From positions 16,824,260-16,888,259 of the forward strand of contig ML677364.1 in the NCBI GenBank assembly GCA_007922305.1: a stretch of 64,000 nucleotides of DNA, written 5' to 3'. The notes below the pieces were generated by a model. The model did no database searches, was not told where the DNA came from, and saw only the letters and a list, made by a program, of their open reading frames with translations. The stretch is from Dermatemys mawii (lineage: Eukaryota; Chordata; Testudines; Dermatemydidae). This document shows positions 26,401 to 41,400 of this stretch, one piece after another (position 1 is the first letter of the stretch; each line of letters opens with the position of its first letter). The translations under genes and the position numbers were made by a program.

Positions 26401-29400
26401 CAGGGCTGGGAACAGAATACTGGGAAACAGATTCTGCCAGCATGTAGAGCTATGGACATGCCTGCTTGGATCTAACCCTAATAAACATCGCATTGCCTGC
26501 ACTTTGGACTTCTGGTCTTCTGCTGCTTGCTGTCTGTGTGACAAGAAGCCAGGGAGAGGGTGAAGGGAAAGCCCTCTAACACCACATATATGCAGAAAGA
26601 GGTTATTAATACTACAGTAGCATCCGTAATGTCCTAGGTGCTGTTAATGTACAAAGGACGACAATTCCTGCCTTGGAAAGCTTACAGTCCTTTTTACGTT
26701 TGATCAGTTTTGTACACATACAAGTCACCAAAACCTGCAGTCTGATGAAAACTGTGACAGCAACATGAGTTGTACTTACCTGCTAAAGTGCTGGTGTGCC
26801 TAAATGCTCTGACTCTGGAGTCTGCTAGCCCTGTCAGCAGTGAGATGACTGTGTCCATCAAGTAACTATCATAGAGGATGCTGTATTGGCACTGCTGGAT
26901 TAGCACTGCAGTGAACTCACAGAAATTGGCCTTGAACTTCTTCCAGTAGGGTCCCGGTTTGATGAGTGGATAGTCTCCATTGTCCTATATTAGAAGGAAA
27001 AAATAATTATAAAAACTGAATGTCTCATTTACTTTTCATTTGTGCTGCTTGTTTACTACCTGCATTTCTCCCACCTGAAACAGTGAAGAAACACGTCAAT
27101 TTCAGGTTGGTTTCAAGTAAGATTTTCATCAATGCCACATGGAGGTACTCATGTTCTAGAAAGTTCTGATGCTAACCTTTAACTCTAACTGTGGGCTGCA
27201 GCCTGATCACCTTAGAACTCACTGTGACATTCCCGAGGGTGCAATCTGACCAGCTGGACTTCTGTGTCCATTTAGCTCTCCAGCCTGGGATGCCCTTTAC
27301 ACTGCTTTGCTGGCGAACATCAACCCTCCCAGGCTCTGCTCACACATACCCACTCGCATGTAAAATCACTCCCAGATGAATACATGAAAGCCTAGTCCTA
27401 GCCTTGCTCCCCCAAAATGTGTGTCTTGTACCGCTCAGTAGTTTCCTGGGCAGTACAAATTCATAGATATTTCATCATTCCAACACTGTGTAATGATTAT
27501 GCACCAACCCTGTTGACCTAAACAGAGATTTCAAAACTCTTCAGCCAAAATACACTGTTTTAGATAAAACAAATAAAACAAGTTTATTAACTAGAGAAAG
27601 ATTTTAAGCAATGACAAGTGATAAGGGCTAGAAGCCAGAATTAGCTACAAAAGAAATAAAAGGATAAACACACAAGAAAATTCCAAAACTTTACCAAGGC
27701 TAATAGGTATCAAAGTAAAAAAGGATTATTCCTCACCAAAAGCATATAGCAGTCTATAACGGCTAAAAAACCTCAGGGCCAGAACAACTTCCCCAGTTCA
27801 GTAATGTTTCTTTTGTCTTTCAAGTGATCTAGCTACCATCAGTAGAGATAGAGGGAAAGAGGTGATGTGGAGGTCACATTCTCTTATTTTTATATCCTCG
27901 TCTATTTGAAGATTTTGCCCCCCCCCTCAAACCAACACCAGGGTACAGACATAGAGACCCCTGTATATATGAGATTTATACCATCTCTGGGATGAAATGT
28001 AAGTTTCTTGTTTATGCCTTCTCCCCAGCTGGCGAATGGCCAGTTAAGTAGGTCATAGCTTTTTAACAGCCTGCTGGCATGCCAGTGAGTCTTTGTCTCT
28101 GAGAAAATGGCTTCTGGGCATTACCCAGAACAACAACAACAATCATATAGCAAAATCTCATAATTTTACACACATTTCAATGGGATAATACTATTCAGCA
28201 GATTATAAATTTTCAAATTATACCTCATCAGGTTTACATTGTATATATACAGTGGAACCTTGCAATACCGCGCTCCGCGATAGCGTGAATCCGCTTATAA
28301 CGCAGTGCGTGCGGGGCTCCCAACGGCGGCAGCAGGCAGTGCTTTAATGTAGCGCAACCCCACAATATCGCGACCCTGTGTTTACCGCGGTCGATATTTT
28401 TGGACCCCGATCGTCATGGTATTGCGGGGTTCCACTGCACTTTGTATATATCATAACCATATAAAAGTGGTGAATGTGGGGTACAGAATGTCTCATGGGG
28501 TACAGAGTGTCACACTCACTTCTTCCCACAATCCAGTAGATAGCTCCAGACAAGAGGGACACTGTAGCTAATTGAGAGTAAAACTCTCAGGGGAGTGGCA
28601 ATCTATTATTGAACTCTATCATTGCAGAGCAGAGAAATACAAATCATGCCATGGTTAGGATACAATGTAAGACTTTCTGCATATAGTGGATGAAAGTCTT
28701 TGCTGAACAACCACGGCATCTTTCCTGGAGGCACAACAAGAAAACCAATTCTAAAAAACAGGCACAGATAATGGAGGGGCTGGTCCTTTGGGATGGAATT
28801 GCTATTATCTGTGTACACATCGCTATGGCTATGGGCACTTACAACAACATAGACAGAACAATGCTGCAAGCTATTTCTGATATCAAACACTGAAGAGAAA
28901 TAGTTTTTGTTTTTGTGCATTCTACTACAATTTTCTTTTTAAAGTTGCAGAAATCTCTATTAGTCTTCAATTTTGTAGAAGATTATTTTAATGAAACCTA
29001 AACTTTGAGCCAAATTTCACTTGACAGTGGCCCTTCCAAAATATTATCTAAAGAAAAGAATTTTTTTATGGGTGTGCATGGGGAGCACACACACATAAAT
29101 AAAGTCAAATAGGCTAGCAGGGTGGTGGAAGAAAGAACAGCTGGAGACCGTTCAAGATCGACACATTCCGTTCAACCAGATGTTGGAACACCCTATGCCT
29201 ACTGTATCTCACATAGGGCTCAATCCTGCAAGGTGCTGAGCACTTTCAGCTCTTGTAAAGCCATTGGGTGCTCAGGTTCTTGCTGAATGGGATCCCTCAT
29301 ACATCAAGAATATTTATCTATTTAAAGCAACAACTCTGCAGTCACACAGGCAACAACACTGCACTTGATTTTCACCACTGTACCATTGGACTGCACCATT

Positions 29401-32400
29401 AAGCAAGTACAATTTTCACATATATACAGCATTTGAATCTTTTTTACTTCAAGGATATTCAAGAAAGGCAGCTATTTACCATGTCCACTGGCCACGTAAC
29501 AGTCAGAATCCAAGGATAGGCCATAAATTTCTTGCATTGTAATCCTGTTTCCTAGAATGCAAGAGAAAAAATTATAAAAGCTTTTAATGAAACTGCAGAA
29601 GTGATTCTGAAAGATTTTACATACATAAAAGTACCAACTGTGTATCATGTTTTAAGATGTCATTTAAACATGAGACTGTATACGTCTTACATACACGCAC
29701 ACAATCTAATCCCCTTTTATTTGGCTCGTTTTTAGCTAAAACCAGTGTGTACTTCAGTAAAAGACAAATGTAGTTTTTATTTAAAAACTAGTACTCTTTT
29801 AATAACCAGTAGTCAGTGCCCAGTTTCATTTAAACATCAGGTACTGAAGTATGCAAGATATAATGTTTACTGTTTATTCTGAGAGACAGCATCTGCTTCT
29901 CCCTTATAAATTTAAATATGTATCAATCTGCAACATTCAGCTATTTGCTATTGTGCAATAGCTGACCCCCAGGAAATGTCCCAATTCAAGGATAGACAAA
30001 TATGCTCACGTTTGCAAGTCAGGGCAAGCCATATTTCAAAAACTTAACAGCTTTATCAGTCAATCCCAGTTTCCCATGAATTTAGGCATTCGCTGGGGAT
30101 TATCATCTTAAAAAAATAGCTAAATGATATTTTGAAAATTCACCACACTCTGGATTCCAGTGTCCTTTAGACAAGACAAAACCCTCATTGATTATTGTGC
30201 ATTTCAAATTGCCCTGAAAAGCACATCGGTAGTGGATCTGAAATGGTGTAAACTTGTTTTAATGTTTTCAATCACATTGTATTTTGAAGTTGTTGGGCAG
30301 CCTCTTGAGTACTTTGCTGGCAAGAGAAAGTGAGCACTTTGGCCCTAATCCTGCAAACACTTGCTCACATGCTTAACTTTACTACCATTAATAGTCCCAT
30401 CATTTTAGTCATTTAACAAACTGCTTAATATTGTCCTTGTCCTCAGACATGTTATCATGATGAAATCTTTTCTCCATTTCAGAGCGACTACTCAAGGTAG
30501 TAAAAATAAACATACGAGTAATGCCATACACTACAGACTTCACACGGCATAGCTATGTCAGTCAGAGGCGTGAAGATGTGTGATCCCCAATACAGCTGTG
30601 CCAGCAGAAGCCTCTGTCATAGATGTTGCTATAATGCAAAGCTGTGTTTTTACTAGTATAGCTTGTTTTACCCGTAAGGGGTTGGGGATTACTATAATGG
30701 CGCAAACTGCAGCTTTGCTAGTATAGCTGCACCAAACTAGGAGTGTTGTGACAGTACAGAACATTGGTATTCCTGTACTGGTAAAGTGTTCCTCTTGTAG
30801 GCATGGCCTAGGTGTTTGCCAGATCAAGGCCATTATAAAGTAAAGCACAGTATTCACTCAGTAAAAGGTCTCAAATCCTTGATGGATTAAGTCAGACTTT
30901 TCAACGTACTGGTATCTCAGAGCAGGGGCTTAAGGAGGGATATGAATAAAATGAGGGTGGCAAACTAACTCAGAAGGCAAGCATGAAAAAGGTACTCAGA
31001 GGATTGTGAGATAAGTGGCAAAAGAGAGTGAAAAGTGCTGGCCTCATTAGCCAAGCAAAAGTGAGAAGTGGAGGTGGCACTTTAAAGATAAAGTTTTTCT
31101 AATAAACTTCAGGGAATAAAATATTCTGTCTGGACCGTGATCAAACATTATTAATGCATATTATTATTGCTCTTGCATCAAATGTAAATTCATATGATCA
31201 ACAAAATGGGAAGGGAAAAAAGTTTAAGTTCCAACTGACAGCTAGTTTCAAAAGCAGCTCCCCATTCATCCACATTATGTATTTTTAAACACACTTATCA
31301 TCAAGGTACCAAAGCATCATGTTACCTGCAGCCATGCCAGGCTGTATTTATCATTATTAGAACATCTTAAGAAGAAAAATACTATGCCCCCATTTTTTAT
31401 TTTTTATTGAAAAAGAGCTAGATGCAAGACTCGGCAAGGATGCAGGAAGTATTATGAAAACACTGAAGACAGGAATACTCTCTGTTTCAGGCACCATTAC
31501 TGCTTCTCATTCCAGATGTGCATAAAACCTTTCCTTCAGGGGAAGGAAGAGGGAATGTAGGCTTCAATGAGTGAGAGCGAGAGGTAGTAGACAACGAACA
31601 ATACTATCCGATTTACACATTAATAGCTATTGCTTATTCAAATGAGCCATATGAAGACAAAGTTTCATGTTGCAATTACCTCATCAAATGTCTCTGTCAT
31701 TTTTTGCATTACATCACTGTTGCACAAACTTTGGAACATCTCAGCTGTCACCATTCCTAGATAGATGAAATTGAAATATTTGAGAATTAAATGGAAATAT
31801 TTTGCCATGCCATATATTAAAATTTCAAAAATAATAAAGTCTGTACTATAGTAGTGGCTCTGACCTAAATCCATAAGTGCCAAAAAAGTAACCCAAACTG
31901 TACTGTTCTGTTTATCTGTTGTTTGTTCTGTTTATCCACTTGTATACCTTAAATTCCTGCATTAGCAATATTTTATGATAGAGGCGCTAATAAGCCATTC
32001 AACAGAACAAGCTTTGTTCTGTTCATTAAAGCAGATAAAGTCTATGGGATTCCAATCTGTATAACCAGAGGATTTGGGAAACAGACTATGGGCATGTCTT
32101 CACTACCCATCGGATCGGCAGGCAGTGATCAATCTACCGGGGATTGATTTATCGCATCTAGCATAGACACGATAAATCGATCCCTGATCACTCTGCCTTC
32201 GACTCCTGTAATTCACCAAGACGGGAGGTGGAAGGAGAGTCGATGGGGAAGCAGCGGCAGTCAACCCCGCATCGTGAGGATGTGAGGTAAGTCGACCTAA
32301 GATATGTCAACTTCAGTTACGCTATTCTTGCAACTGAAGTTGCGTATCTTAGGTCGATCCCCCGGCTCCAGTGTAGACCAGGGCTAACTTGTCATTTGTT

Positions 32401-35400
32401 CTGTAGCTGTATCACCAGGAACTAAGAATGGTGCATACAATTCAGTATTTGAAAGGGAAATCACTAAGGAACAAGTGGGTGTTGCAGAAAGCAATACTGG
32501 TGCTTCAATGGATGGCACCATTCTCTATGAATCATGGCTAAACTAACACCTCAATATGGCATAAGAGACACTGTGCTGCAGAAGGTGCTAGATTTCAGAT
32601 GCGATAGCAGTTTGTGTGTCTATGCCTGCTTTGGAAATAATTATTACTTAGACTCACAATCACTCTGTAGTAAGTAGATAGAAGGAAGAAAGACACACTT
32701 CCTCAAACAACTGAAATGTGAGACTCAATTTGCTAGTACTTGGAAAGTACTTTCAGAGTCTCAGATGAAAATACTAGGTGAGCACAAACTAGTATTCTGA
32801 AATTTAAAAAAAAGAGGATTTCAAATTTGAACAGTTCTGGAAAATATTCTTTTTAAAAATCAGTGACTCTATAAAGACATGTGAACATGTTTCAGAGTAT
32901 TAGAGTGTTTGTTACACAAGAAGGTTGAACCTGAAGACTTTATATGTATATAACATTCAGTAAAGTTAAGGGGAGTTGTATGCCCAAAGGCTGAAGAATT
33001 TGGCCATTGACATCCTCCATCATTAATCTTGATATGTCTAGAGCCCATTAAAACAAACAATTCACTTCTATATAAATAATCCATTATAAAGGTAATTTCT
33101 GTCCAGAAGAAACTGTCCAGCTAAAGGATATGCCTATATGATACTGAATTACCTTGACAGCCTGAGCACTGAATGTAGAAGTTGATCAGATCTAGAAGTG
33201 CCACATCTCGATCTTGGATATAAGCTTCAGCCCAGTCATCTACCACAGACTAAAACAGATTACAGAAAGAAAATAAAACAGCCATCAAAGGCTAAACAAG
33301 GTGTGAAATGCTCTAGCCTGGGAAATTCTTAATATAGTATGGCTTACACTATTCTGTCACCAATAGTTATAAAAAATAGATATCCAGAATAAGTTGTCCA
33401 CCATTTTGTTATGGCCAGAACAGTATGTGTGCACGCAACTCCTTCTGAAGCAAAGTCAACTGTTAAAACATTATTTTCAGAGTGGCACACTCCCCTGTAT
33501 GCGAGGCTAGAATAAACTCAGGCTATGCTAGAACAAAACAAAATATCTGCTCTCAAAACAACAAAAACCCAATGTTTATATCAAAATTCTTTCTTAGAGT
33601 TTCACCAACAAAAAAAATAAAAAAGGCAGTTAGGCACCATCACTAATCAATATCATAAATATTTTATCAGACTCAGATCATACAAAAAATGGTTACAAAA
33701 ATGTATTTGAGACGTTTACATACATTGTATCAGCCATTAGAGACAGGGTATACTATAAACACCGGTATTAAAGAAAAACCATCAGCTTTTTTTTTAAAGT
33801 ACTTCTATCTAAAGTTTGCCACCTGCTGTTGTTACAGATAGCACCTAAGATTACTATAACTGAAAGAGACGAGGAAAAAACATTTTACTTTCATTTAATT
33901 TCATTCATTATTCATACATTCCAAGGCCAGAAGGGACCAATGTGAGCATCTAATCTGACCTGCTGTGTAACACAGGCCATAGAACTTCCTTTTGAACTGG
34001 AGCTTACCTCAAAAAAAAAAAAAATCCAATCTTGATTTTAAAATGGCCAGTGATGGAGAATCCACCATCACCCATGCTAAATTGTTTCAGTGGTTAAATT
34101 ACTCTCACTGGTATGAACGACAAGGAACAGTCACTGGGCTAGGGAGAGTGAAAATGATGTTTTAGCCTTGTGGTTAGGGCTCTCACTTAGACTGTGGAAG
34201 ACTCATGTCCAAACTCTATTCCAGCAATTGCATTCAGTGAAACAGCTTCAACAGAAGAGACTGAGACCCCCTTGTGCACACCAGAATATCCTACAGCTCT
34301 GTGGGTAGAGCCCTGACTTGAGAGGTGGGGAGATCCAGGTTCAAATCCATTCTCCAAACCAGACAGAGGGTGAAACTGAACCCTCGTCTCCTACATCATA
34401 GGTGAGTGACAGAAACATTGGGCTAAAAGTTATAAGGAAAGCGGCAGCACCACCTTCCGATCCCATATTGTGAATCTAGACCTTTAAGAAAAAGCTACAA
34501 ACATATTTTTCAATGCAAAATGGATTTTTTTTTGATTTGCCAAAAAAATTCACAATTTTCAGATTTAGTTAAACCCAAACCAAAAATAATTTCCAATTTT
34601 TTCTAAGGGCCAGTGAACGGAATGTAATTTATTTTCCCAGCTCTAATTGTAAATTTAAAAAGTAGTGACCTCCAGGCCCTGTTTCTGCAAGAAGAGTAAC
34701 CTGTGTGGACCCTGTGCCTGAAGAAGCCGCACTGAAGTTAACGAGGATCTTCATGGGAACTGAGGTTCTCCCACACAAAGCACTTTGAAAGACTGGGGCC
34801 TACAGTCCAGAATACATATTAATTAAAAGGGGGGTGGGGGAAGCACTCCTTTGATTTCATAAGGATTTCTTCAGCACAGAAGAAACTTAGTGACTATACA
34901 GGGAAACTGACTACTTACAAAATACTGTCAAACTGGGAGGACAGGGGAGATAATAGCCAGGATTTCCTAAAAGGGATGCTTAAAGTTAGTCTCTTACAGC
35001 CATGTTTAGGCACTTAAGTAGCTTGGTTTTCAAGAGTCCTTAGCTCCTAATAGCTTCCATTGAAGCTAATGGGAACCGCTAGGTTTAGAAATATCAAATG
35101 CCTTTTTAGGTGCTTAAATATTGCTTTTGGAGCCTGGCTTTAGGCAACTTTTGTTTGGAAATCCCTGCCCATGTTTTCTCACTTACTTCTTTCTCATTTA
35201 CAGTAACCTTGTTACTTGTAAGTATAGGAGTAAAAAAAATTTCAGACAAGTGTCATTTTTCAAGTTGACTGTATAATGAAGACTCAACATATTTCAAAAT
35301 TACACCAAAAATTCTTGAGATGTAATTAACAGAAATCATGATGCGCCCGTTTCTTCTCCCAGCAGGTAGAATGTCAATTCAGTCCAGGAACTGAAGGTAC

Positions 35401-38400
35401 CTGCATTGCTCTCTTGCCCATGCTGACCACTTCAAACAATGTAACTGCTTCAACCACTTCTCCATTCTGTGGCTGGCTTGGCCTTCTGCTCCTAGAAGAA
35501 TTTCTTCGTATGTGTGCACACTGTTCTTGGACCTTCCTTTTCCCTCTCTAAAATCATTCAAGAGAAGATGTGTAACTACAAGACAACAAATGGCCAGCCA
35601 CACAAATGCAGGCTCCCTGGATGTGCGGTGTTCTGTCCTCTAGCAATATGTACCTGTTATTCCCATGACAACATTTCCCCAGCATTTTATGGAAGACAGG
35701 CGTAAATGTTGTCTGACTGCCGGTAGCAAGGAACTATCAAGTAGGACAGTGCAGGGAAGGGATAAAGAAGAGGATATGCCAGATGAAGCTTCCTTTTGCA
35801 AGAACATCCTTAAGTAGGAGAGTGTAACTGGTGAGCAGCTGCCAAGGGCTGCCACTGAGAGAGCATGTAGCAACAACGACAGTCATTTCTGAACGGGGGT
35901 TTGGTAAACAAACAAACAAGCCTATTTGCTTGCAGGATAAGCACTACATTGGCATTAATGTCAGCTGCACATACTGTACAAATAAGGAAGCTTATATCCC
36001 AAAGAGGGTTAGCAACCCTCTAGGACTATCCTAGAGCAGGAGTGGGCAAACTATGGCCCACGGACCACATCTGCCCGCGGCTACTCCCCTGCAGCCTCAG
36101 TGCGCCATGCGGGCAGCACTCTGGCCTGCAGTTCATGCTGGCAGCTTCGGTGGTGCTGCGCACTCAGCACTCCTGCTGGGCAGCATGTCTAGCTCCAGGG
36201 GGCCGCGTGGAGCCAGACACACTGCGCGGCGTGGTAAGGAGGCCGGGGTGTTAGATAAGGGGCAGAGGGTCCCGGGAGGCGGTCAGCAGGGACAGGGAGC
36301 AGGGGATGGTTGGAGGGGCGGAGGTTTTGGGGGGGTGGTCAGGGGTCAGGAAATGGGGGAGGGGGTTGTATAGGGAGTCCCAGGGGTCTCTCAAGGGGTT
36401 GGGGGTTGGATAGAAGGAGGCGCAGTCACGGGCCAGGGAACAGAGGGGACAGGTAGGGGGTGGAGTCCTGGGGGGGAAGTTAAGGTGGGGGGTCTGTGGA
36501 GGGGGCAGTCAGGGGACAAGGAGCAGGAGGGGTCAGGAGTTCTGAGGGGCCCAGTCCGGGGATGGGAAGTGGCAGGGGGTCAGATGGCGGCAGGGCCAGG
36601 CTATTTAGGGAGACACAGCCTTCCCTACCCAGCCCTCCGTACAATTCTGGAACCCCGATGTGGCCCTCGGGCCAAAAAGTTTGCCCACCCCAGTCCTAGA
36701 TTCTCCAGGAATTAAAGATTCATCTTTAATTAAAGATGATGTCATCTGATGAAGCCGCCAGGAATATGTCCAACCAAAATTGGCAACCCTAATCCCAAAG
36801 TGACTTGATTGTGACCCCTGATGGCAATAGAATTTTGGATCAAACTAGCCAGGGAATGAGAGGTGAGACGCTCCTTACCTCCATTGTCAATGTCATGCAA
36901 TATCCCACCCACTTTTCTCTTATCCAAGGTAACAGGCTATTAATTTATATAGTGAAAGCATGAACTCACTGGTGTTTGCAAGTTGCCAGTCCTCAGACAG
37001 CTGCCACTCTGTACACTGGACTCAGGCACAGTCTCATCGTGGATAGCATTTTCTCTGGAGCATAATAAACAGAAAATATTGAAGGGTAGACAGGACTTCT
37101 CCTGTGAACAAAGTGATCTGCACCCAAATAACAGATTTTAATGTCTCCACAACAGGCCAAGTGGCTTTCAGAGCACAGGAAGTAAAATATTAAGGTGTCA
37201 ACATTTAGGAGGAAAATAAAGTGTATGCCTGGCCTATTTTACCTCTGCATAATCTGCATGTCAGGTTTTAAAGCCGTTTGATTAATCTGCAATGAATTTA
37301 CATCTTTTCCCAGCATTTTCCACAGTGAACAATATGCTTTTGCAAAGGTCATTTCTAAGTTGTCTTAAATGAACTCATTGCCTACCAACAGGCAAGGAAA
37401 GATGGGAGAAACATTAAAAGGTAAAGTAACTACTTTTCATTCTATAATCATGCCTAACTTGAAATTAACTGTTAATCACAAAGAATAGAGAATCCAATTA
37501 TTTTTCACAACTATCTACACAACAAAAAGGTGAACTAAGAAAAGTCACTACTTAATGGGGAACAACACTCATAGAGAATATTACTTCAGTGACACAGCCA
37601 CTATTAGTGATATGTAACAATAGTCCCATCAAAAGTATCTGAAATGTTAAAGATTCATGGTTATTTAAGGCCAGATGGGACCATTAAATCATCTAGCCTA
37701 ACTTCTTGTATAACATGGGTCACAGACTTTCATCCAGTTATTCCTGTATTAAGTGCAATAAAATACAACAGTGAAGCTTACTGACTTGTTAATTTCCTTA
37801 GAACCCCTATGTGGAACAAATTTTCACCTTGCTCCTTCAACTAACTGCAGTCTGCAGAACAGACCCCTGCAACTGCATAGAGGCAGTTGGCAAATTGCAG
37901 CTCTAGTGTATTTTTTTGGTGATAATAAACTACAGGTTTTGTTGAAACATTTAAATCTACTTTTTTTTGGACCTACTGGGCCGCTCAGGATCAGCAGAAT
38001 TAGGCCCTCAATGACTGTCACATAGTTTAAATGTCATTCTGCAGATCACCCATGTCCTACAAAAATTTGCACGGGCTTAAGTAAGTAGTTACTTTGGTTT
38101 CTATATGACTTCTCATCATAGTAAAAATTAAAAATGTACATAAGTGTTTGAAGGATTGAGTGCTAAAACAGTAATCCAGAGTGAGTAAAATCCTAGGAAA
38201 ATTTTACTAATTTAGAAGAAGTTTGACTGTAGAGAGCTGGATATAGGTAGCAGCCAAGTGAGGCTGCTACATGCAAGAATTATCAAATGTTTCTCTTTGA
38301 TTTATTTTTTTCTGAACTGCAGACAGTAAGTGGCTCAGTCAAATGATGTTTAAACTATTCTAGTTCAAAACTGGAGATGTTAAAAACCTAAATATATATT

Positions 38401-41400
38401 TAGCTTGTTCTTCCAACATATACTCTTTCCCTGATCCCAGACGGATCTTCCCTGACATTAATCTTTTGTAGCCCACTAACTAATTAAAAAGATTCAAGAT
38501 AGTGTACTTTGTTTTGTTCTTCTACATAATTAATTTCTCTCTCCCTCGATTTTGAAGCTGGGTGTAACATTACCTAGCTAGGCTAACACGTTCTTACTTG
38601 TCTGTTTTACTAGAACACCACCACAGAGCGTAGCCAATCACTTCACTACTTGCCCAACCCATTTTGTCACAATTGAAATACTTGTTATAATGTTCAATAT
38701 AAGTTTGAACTATTACCCCCCCCCATCCTTCCCATATAACGTACATCATTATATTTGTACCATTCCATGGTCCAAAGATGCCTAAGCACATTTCACAGCT
38801 GCTATAATCAAATCCAGGAGTAATACAGATCTTAAATTATGGGAAAAGTAAAGATCTCATTGTAGGACAACTCAGCCCAGGTCTTGTCTGAGCATGTAGA
38901 TTACTGCTTCTAAGAACAGGTTAGTATTCAGTTCAACTAGAATTTTATATCATGCAGATCTTTCCCAGGCACCTCACGGAAGCTTGAAAGGTGATCTACA
39001 AATAAGGCTCCTATGGGAAAATCATCTCTGAATTCAATAGTGTTACATAAGGGATGAATTTGGCCAATGGCATTTATGTCACAAGGCCATTGGCCTTCCA
39101 CTAACTAGGCCACGAGGAGCAGCCATGCAAAAAATACTGATGCTCCAACTTTTTAGGTCACTTGAAATATTGGGATGCCTGTGTTCCCACTGCACTGTGA
39201 TGCCACAGAAAGCACCATGCTGTAACACAACCCCACCAACCTAGAAAAAGTCAGTAACATATCTTTGGGCATATTGCTTTGTTTTTAGAAAATAATTTAA
39301 CAAGAGCAAATTACATGTTGCATACTTTTCCTTCCCTCCTCCTTTCTATTAACTGTCGGGTTTTTATTTAGATTAGAAATTATTTGGGGCAAGGATCTTG
39401 TATGTGCAATATGTGCCTTACAGATCTCTAAGTATTATACAAATAATAAATTTTTAAAACACATCCAAAAAACACACAAGGAGAGTCTTACATAGGAGCC
39501 ATATTAGGAGAGTACCAACTGACCACAGCAGAAGTCAGAAAGAATACACTCAGGATGAGGTAGGAAAACACCCTCTCATTTAAACAGCAACCCAAAGAAT
39601 CAGTAAGTGTTCACCATCTCACACCAGGTACAGATTGGTGTCAGTTCCAGAAAGATGATAGCCTATGTTCAAGTTTCTCTAATCTGCTTCCTGCCTTTCT
39701 TTATCCCTCAAGAAGGCCTGGAAAGTCTCTCCCATTCACCAGATATTCAAACAAACAGTTTGCACACATTAATAAGGGACACAGACTCAGATACTGCTGG
39801 TCTCCAGGTTCTTCCTTTTCCTCAGAAAGACCTGGCCACTCTGTTCTTCAACTGGTTAAGCAGTCTGTAGCCTAAGCTTCTGCTTTCCCTCACTGCTCTT
39901 TCTCTCTCTTCCAGGCAGACTGATATCCGGTTCCTTTCAAGGCTAGTAGAGAGCTCCCCTAAACCATCCCTCAAAGTCTGTTTTTTTTTCTTTTTATATC
40001 TTGATCCCATCCTACTTATTCCCTTCAGTCATAGGATCCCTCACTCAAAACTACAAATTAAGGCTAGGGCCGAGATACTACAAACTCTTAAGCACATGAA
40101 TAACTTTTCTACAAGACTGCTCACAAACAGAGTTATGTATATGCTTAACTGTCTGCAGTATGTGAGCCGAAGTAATGGAAACTATACCATATGGAACCCT
40201 TTAGCAGGCATTGCTGAAGTAAATGAAATTTACCTACATTAATTTTATTTGCACATCTTTAGCTATCTTTGAACATATTTTATAAACAGAATTAAGTCCT
40301 TCTATCCTGTCTCACCACAGTTGTATCAGAGCAACTTTAGAACTATTATACCTGGAGGTACTAAGGAAAAATGACACACAGAACATAAGAATAGCCACAC
40401 TGGGTCAGACCAATGGTCCATCTAGCCCAGTATCCTGCCTTCCAAAAGCAGCTGGTGCCAGATGCTTCAGAGGGAATGAACAGAACAGGGCAATTATTGA
40501 GAGATACATCCCATTTCCCAATCCCAGCATCAGGCAGTGAAAGACTTAGGGACACTGACAGCATGACGTCACATCTCTGATCATTTCAGCTAAAAGCCAT
40601 TGATGGACCGGTCCGCCATAAACTTCTCTAATTCTTTTTTTAATACGGTTATGGTTTTGGCCTTAACAACTTACCCCTAGCAATGAGTTCTACAGGTTGA
40701 CTGCATGTTGTGTGAAGTACTTCCTTTTGTTTGTTTTAAACCAGCTGCCTAGTAATTTCATTGGATGACCCTTGTAATTGTCAGGATCACCTCTGGAGCC
40801 TTTTTAAAAAACTGGCATCACATTAATTATCCTCCAATTAATTGGTACAGAAACTGATTTACGTGATAGGTTATACACCACAGTTAGCAATTTAGCAATT
40901 TCATATTTGAGTTCCTTCAGAACTCTTGGGTGAATACCATCTGGTCCTGGTGACTAATTACTGTTTAATTAAGCAATATGTTCCAAAACCTCCTGTAGCA
41001 ACACCTCAATCTGATACCTCAGATCTGTCCTCTAAAATGAATGGCTCAGTTCACAGAATCTTAGAATCATAGAATATCAGGGTTGGAAGGGACCTCAGGA
41101 AGTCATCTAGTCCAACCCCCTGCTCAAAGCAGGACCAATCCCCAACTAAATCATCCCAGACAGAGCTTTGTCAAGCCTGACCTTAAAACCTCTACGGAAG
41201 GAGATTCCACCACCTTCCTAACCAACTCATTCCAGTGGTTCACCACCCTCCTAGTGAAAAAGTTTTTCCTAATATCCAACCTAAACCACCCCCTCTGCAA
41301 CTTGAGACCATTACTCCTTGTTCTGTCATCTGCCACCACTGAGAACAGTCTAGATCCATCTTCTTTGGAACCCCTTTTCAGGTAGTTGAAAGCAGCCATC

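Noticed and set aside
26119..26544. 141-codon minus open frame
   Set aside because: It is antisense to a solo LTR and shows no viral or cellular domain.
34300..34355. Possible tRNA gene
   Set aside because: A and B box-like motifs are present, but no acceptor or anticodon stem pairs; it fits a tRNA-derived SINE.
35379..35603. 74-codon minus open frame as a protein of its own
   Set aside because: The frame one step away encodes [13 protein letters not shown] with correct splice sites; the longer open frame is a shadow.
39607..40010. Open frames suggesting a small gene or LTR
   Set aside because: No motif, no terminal repeats and no target duplication found.
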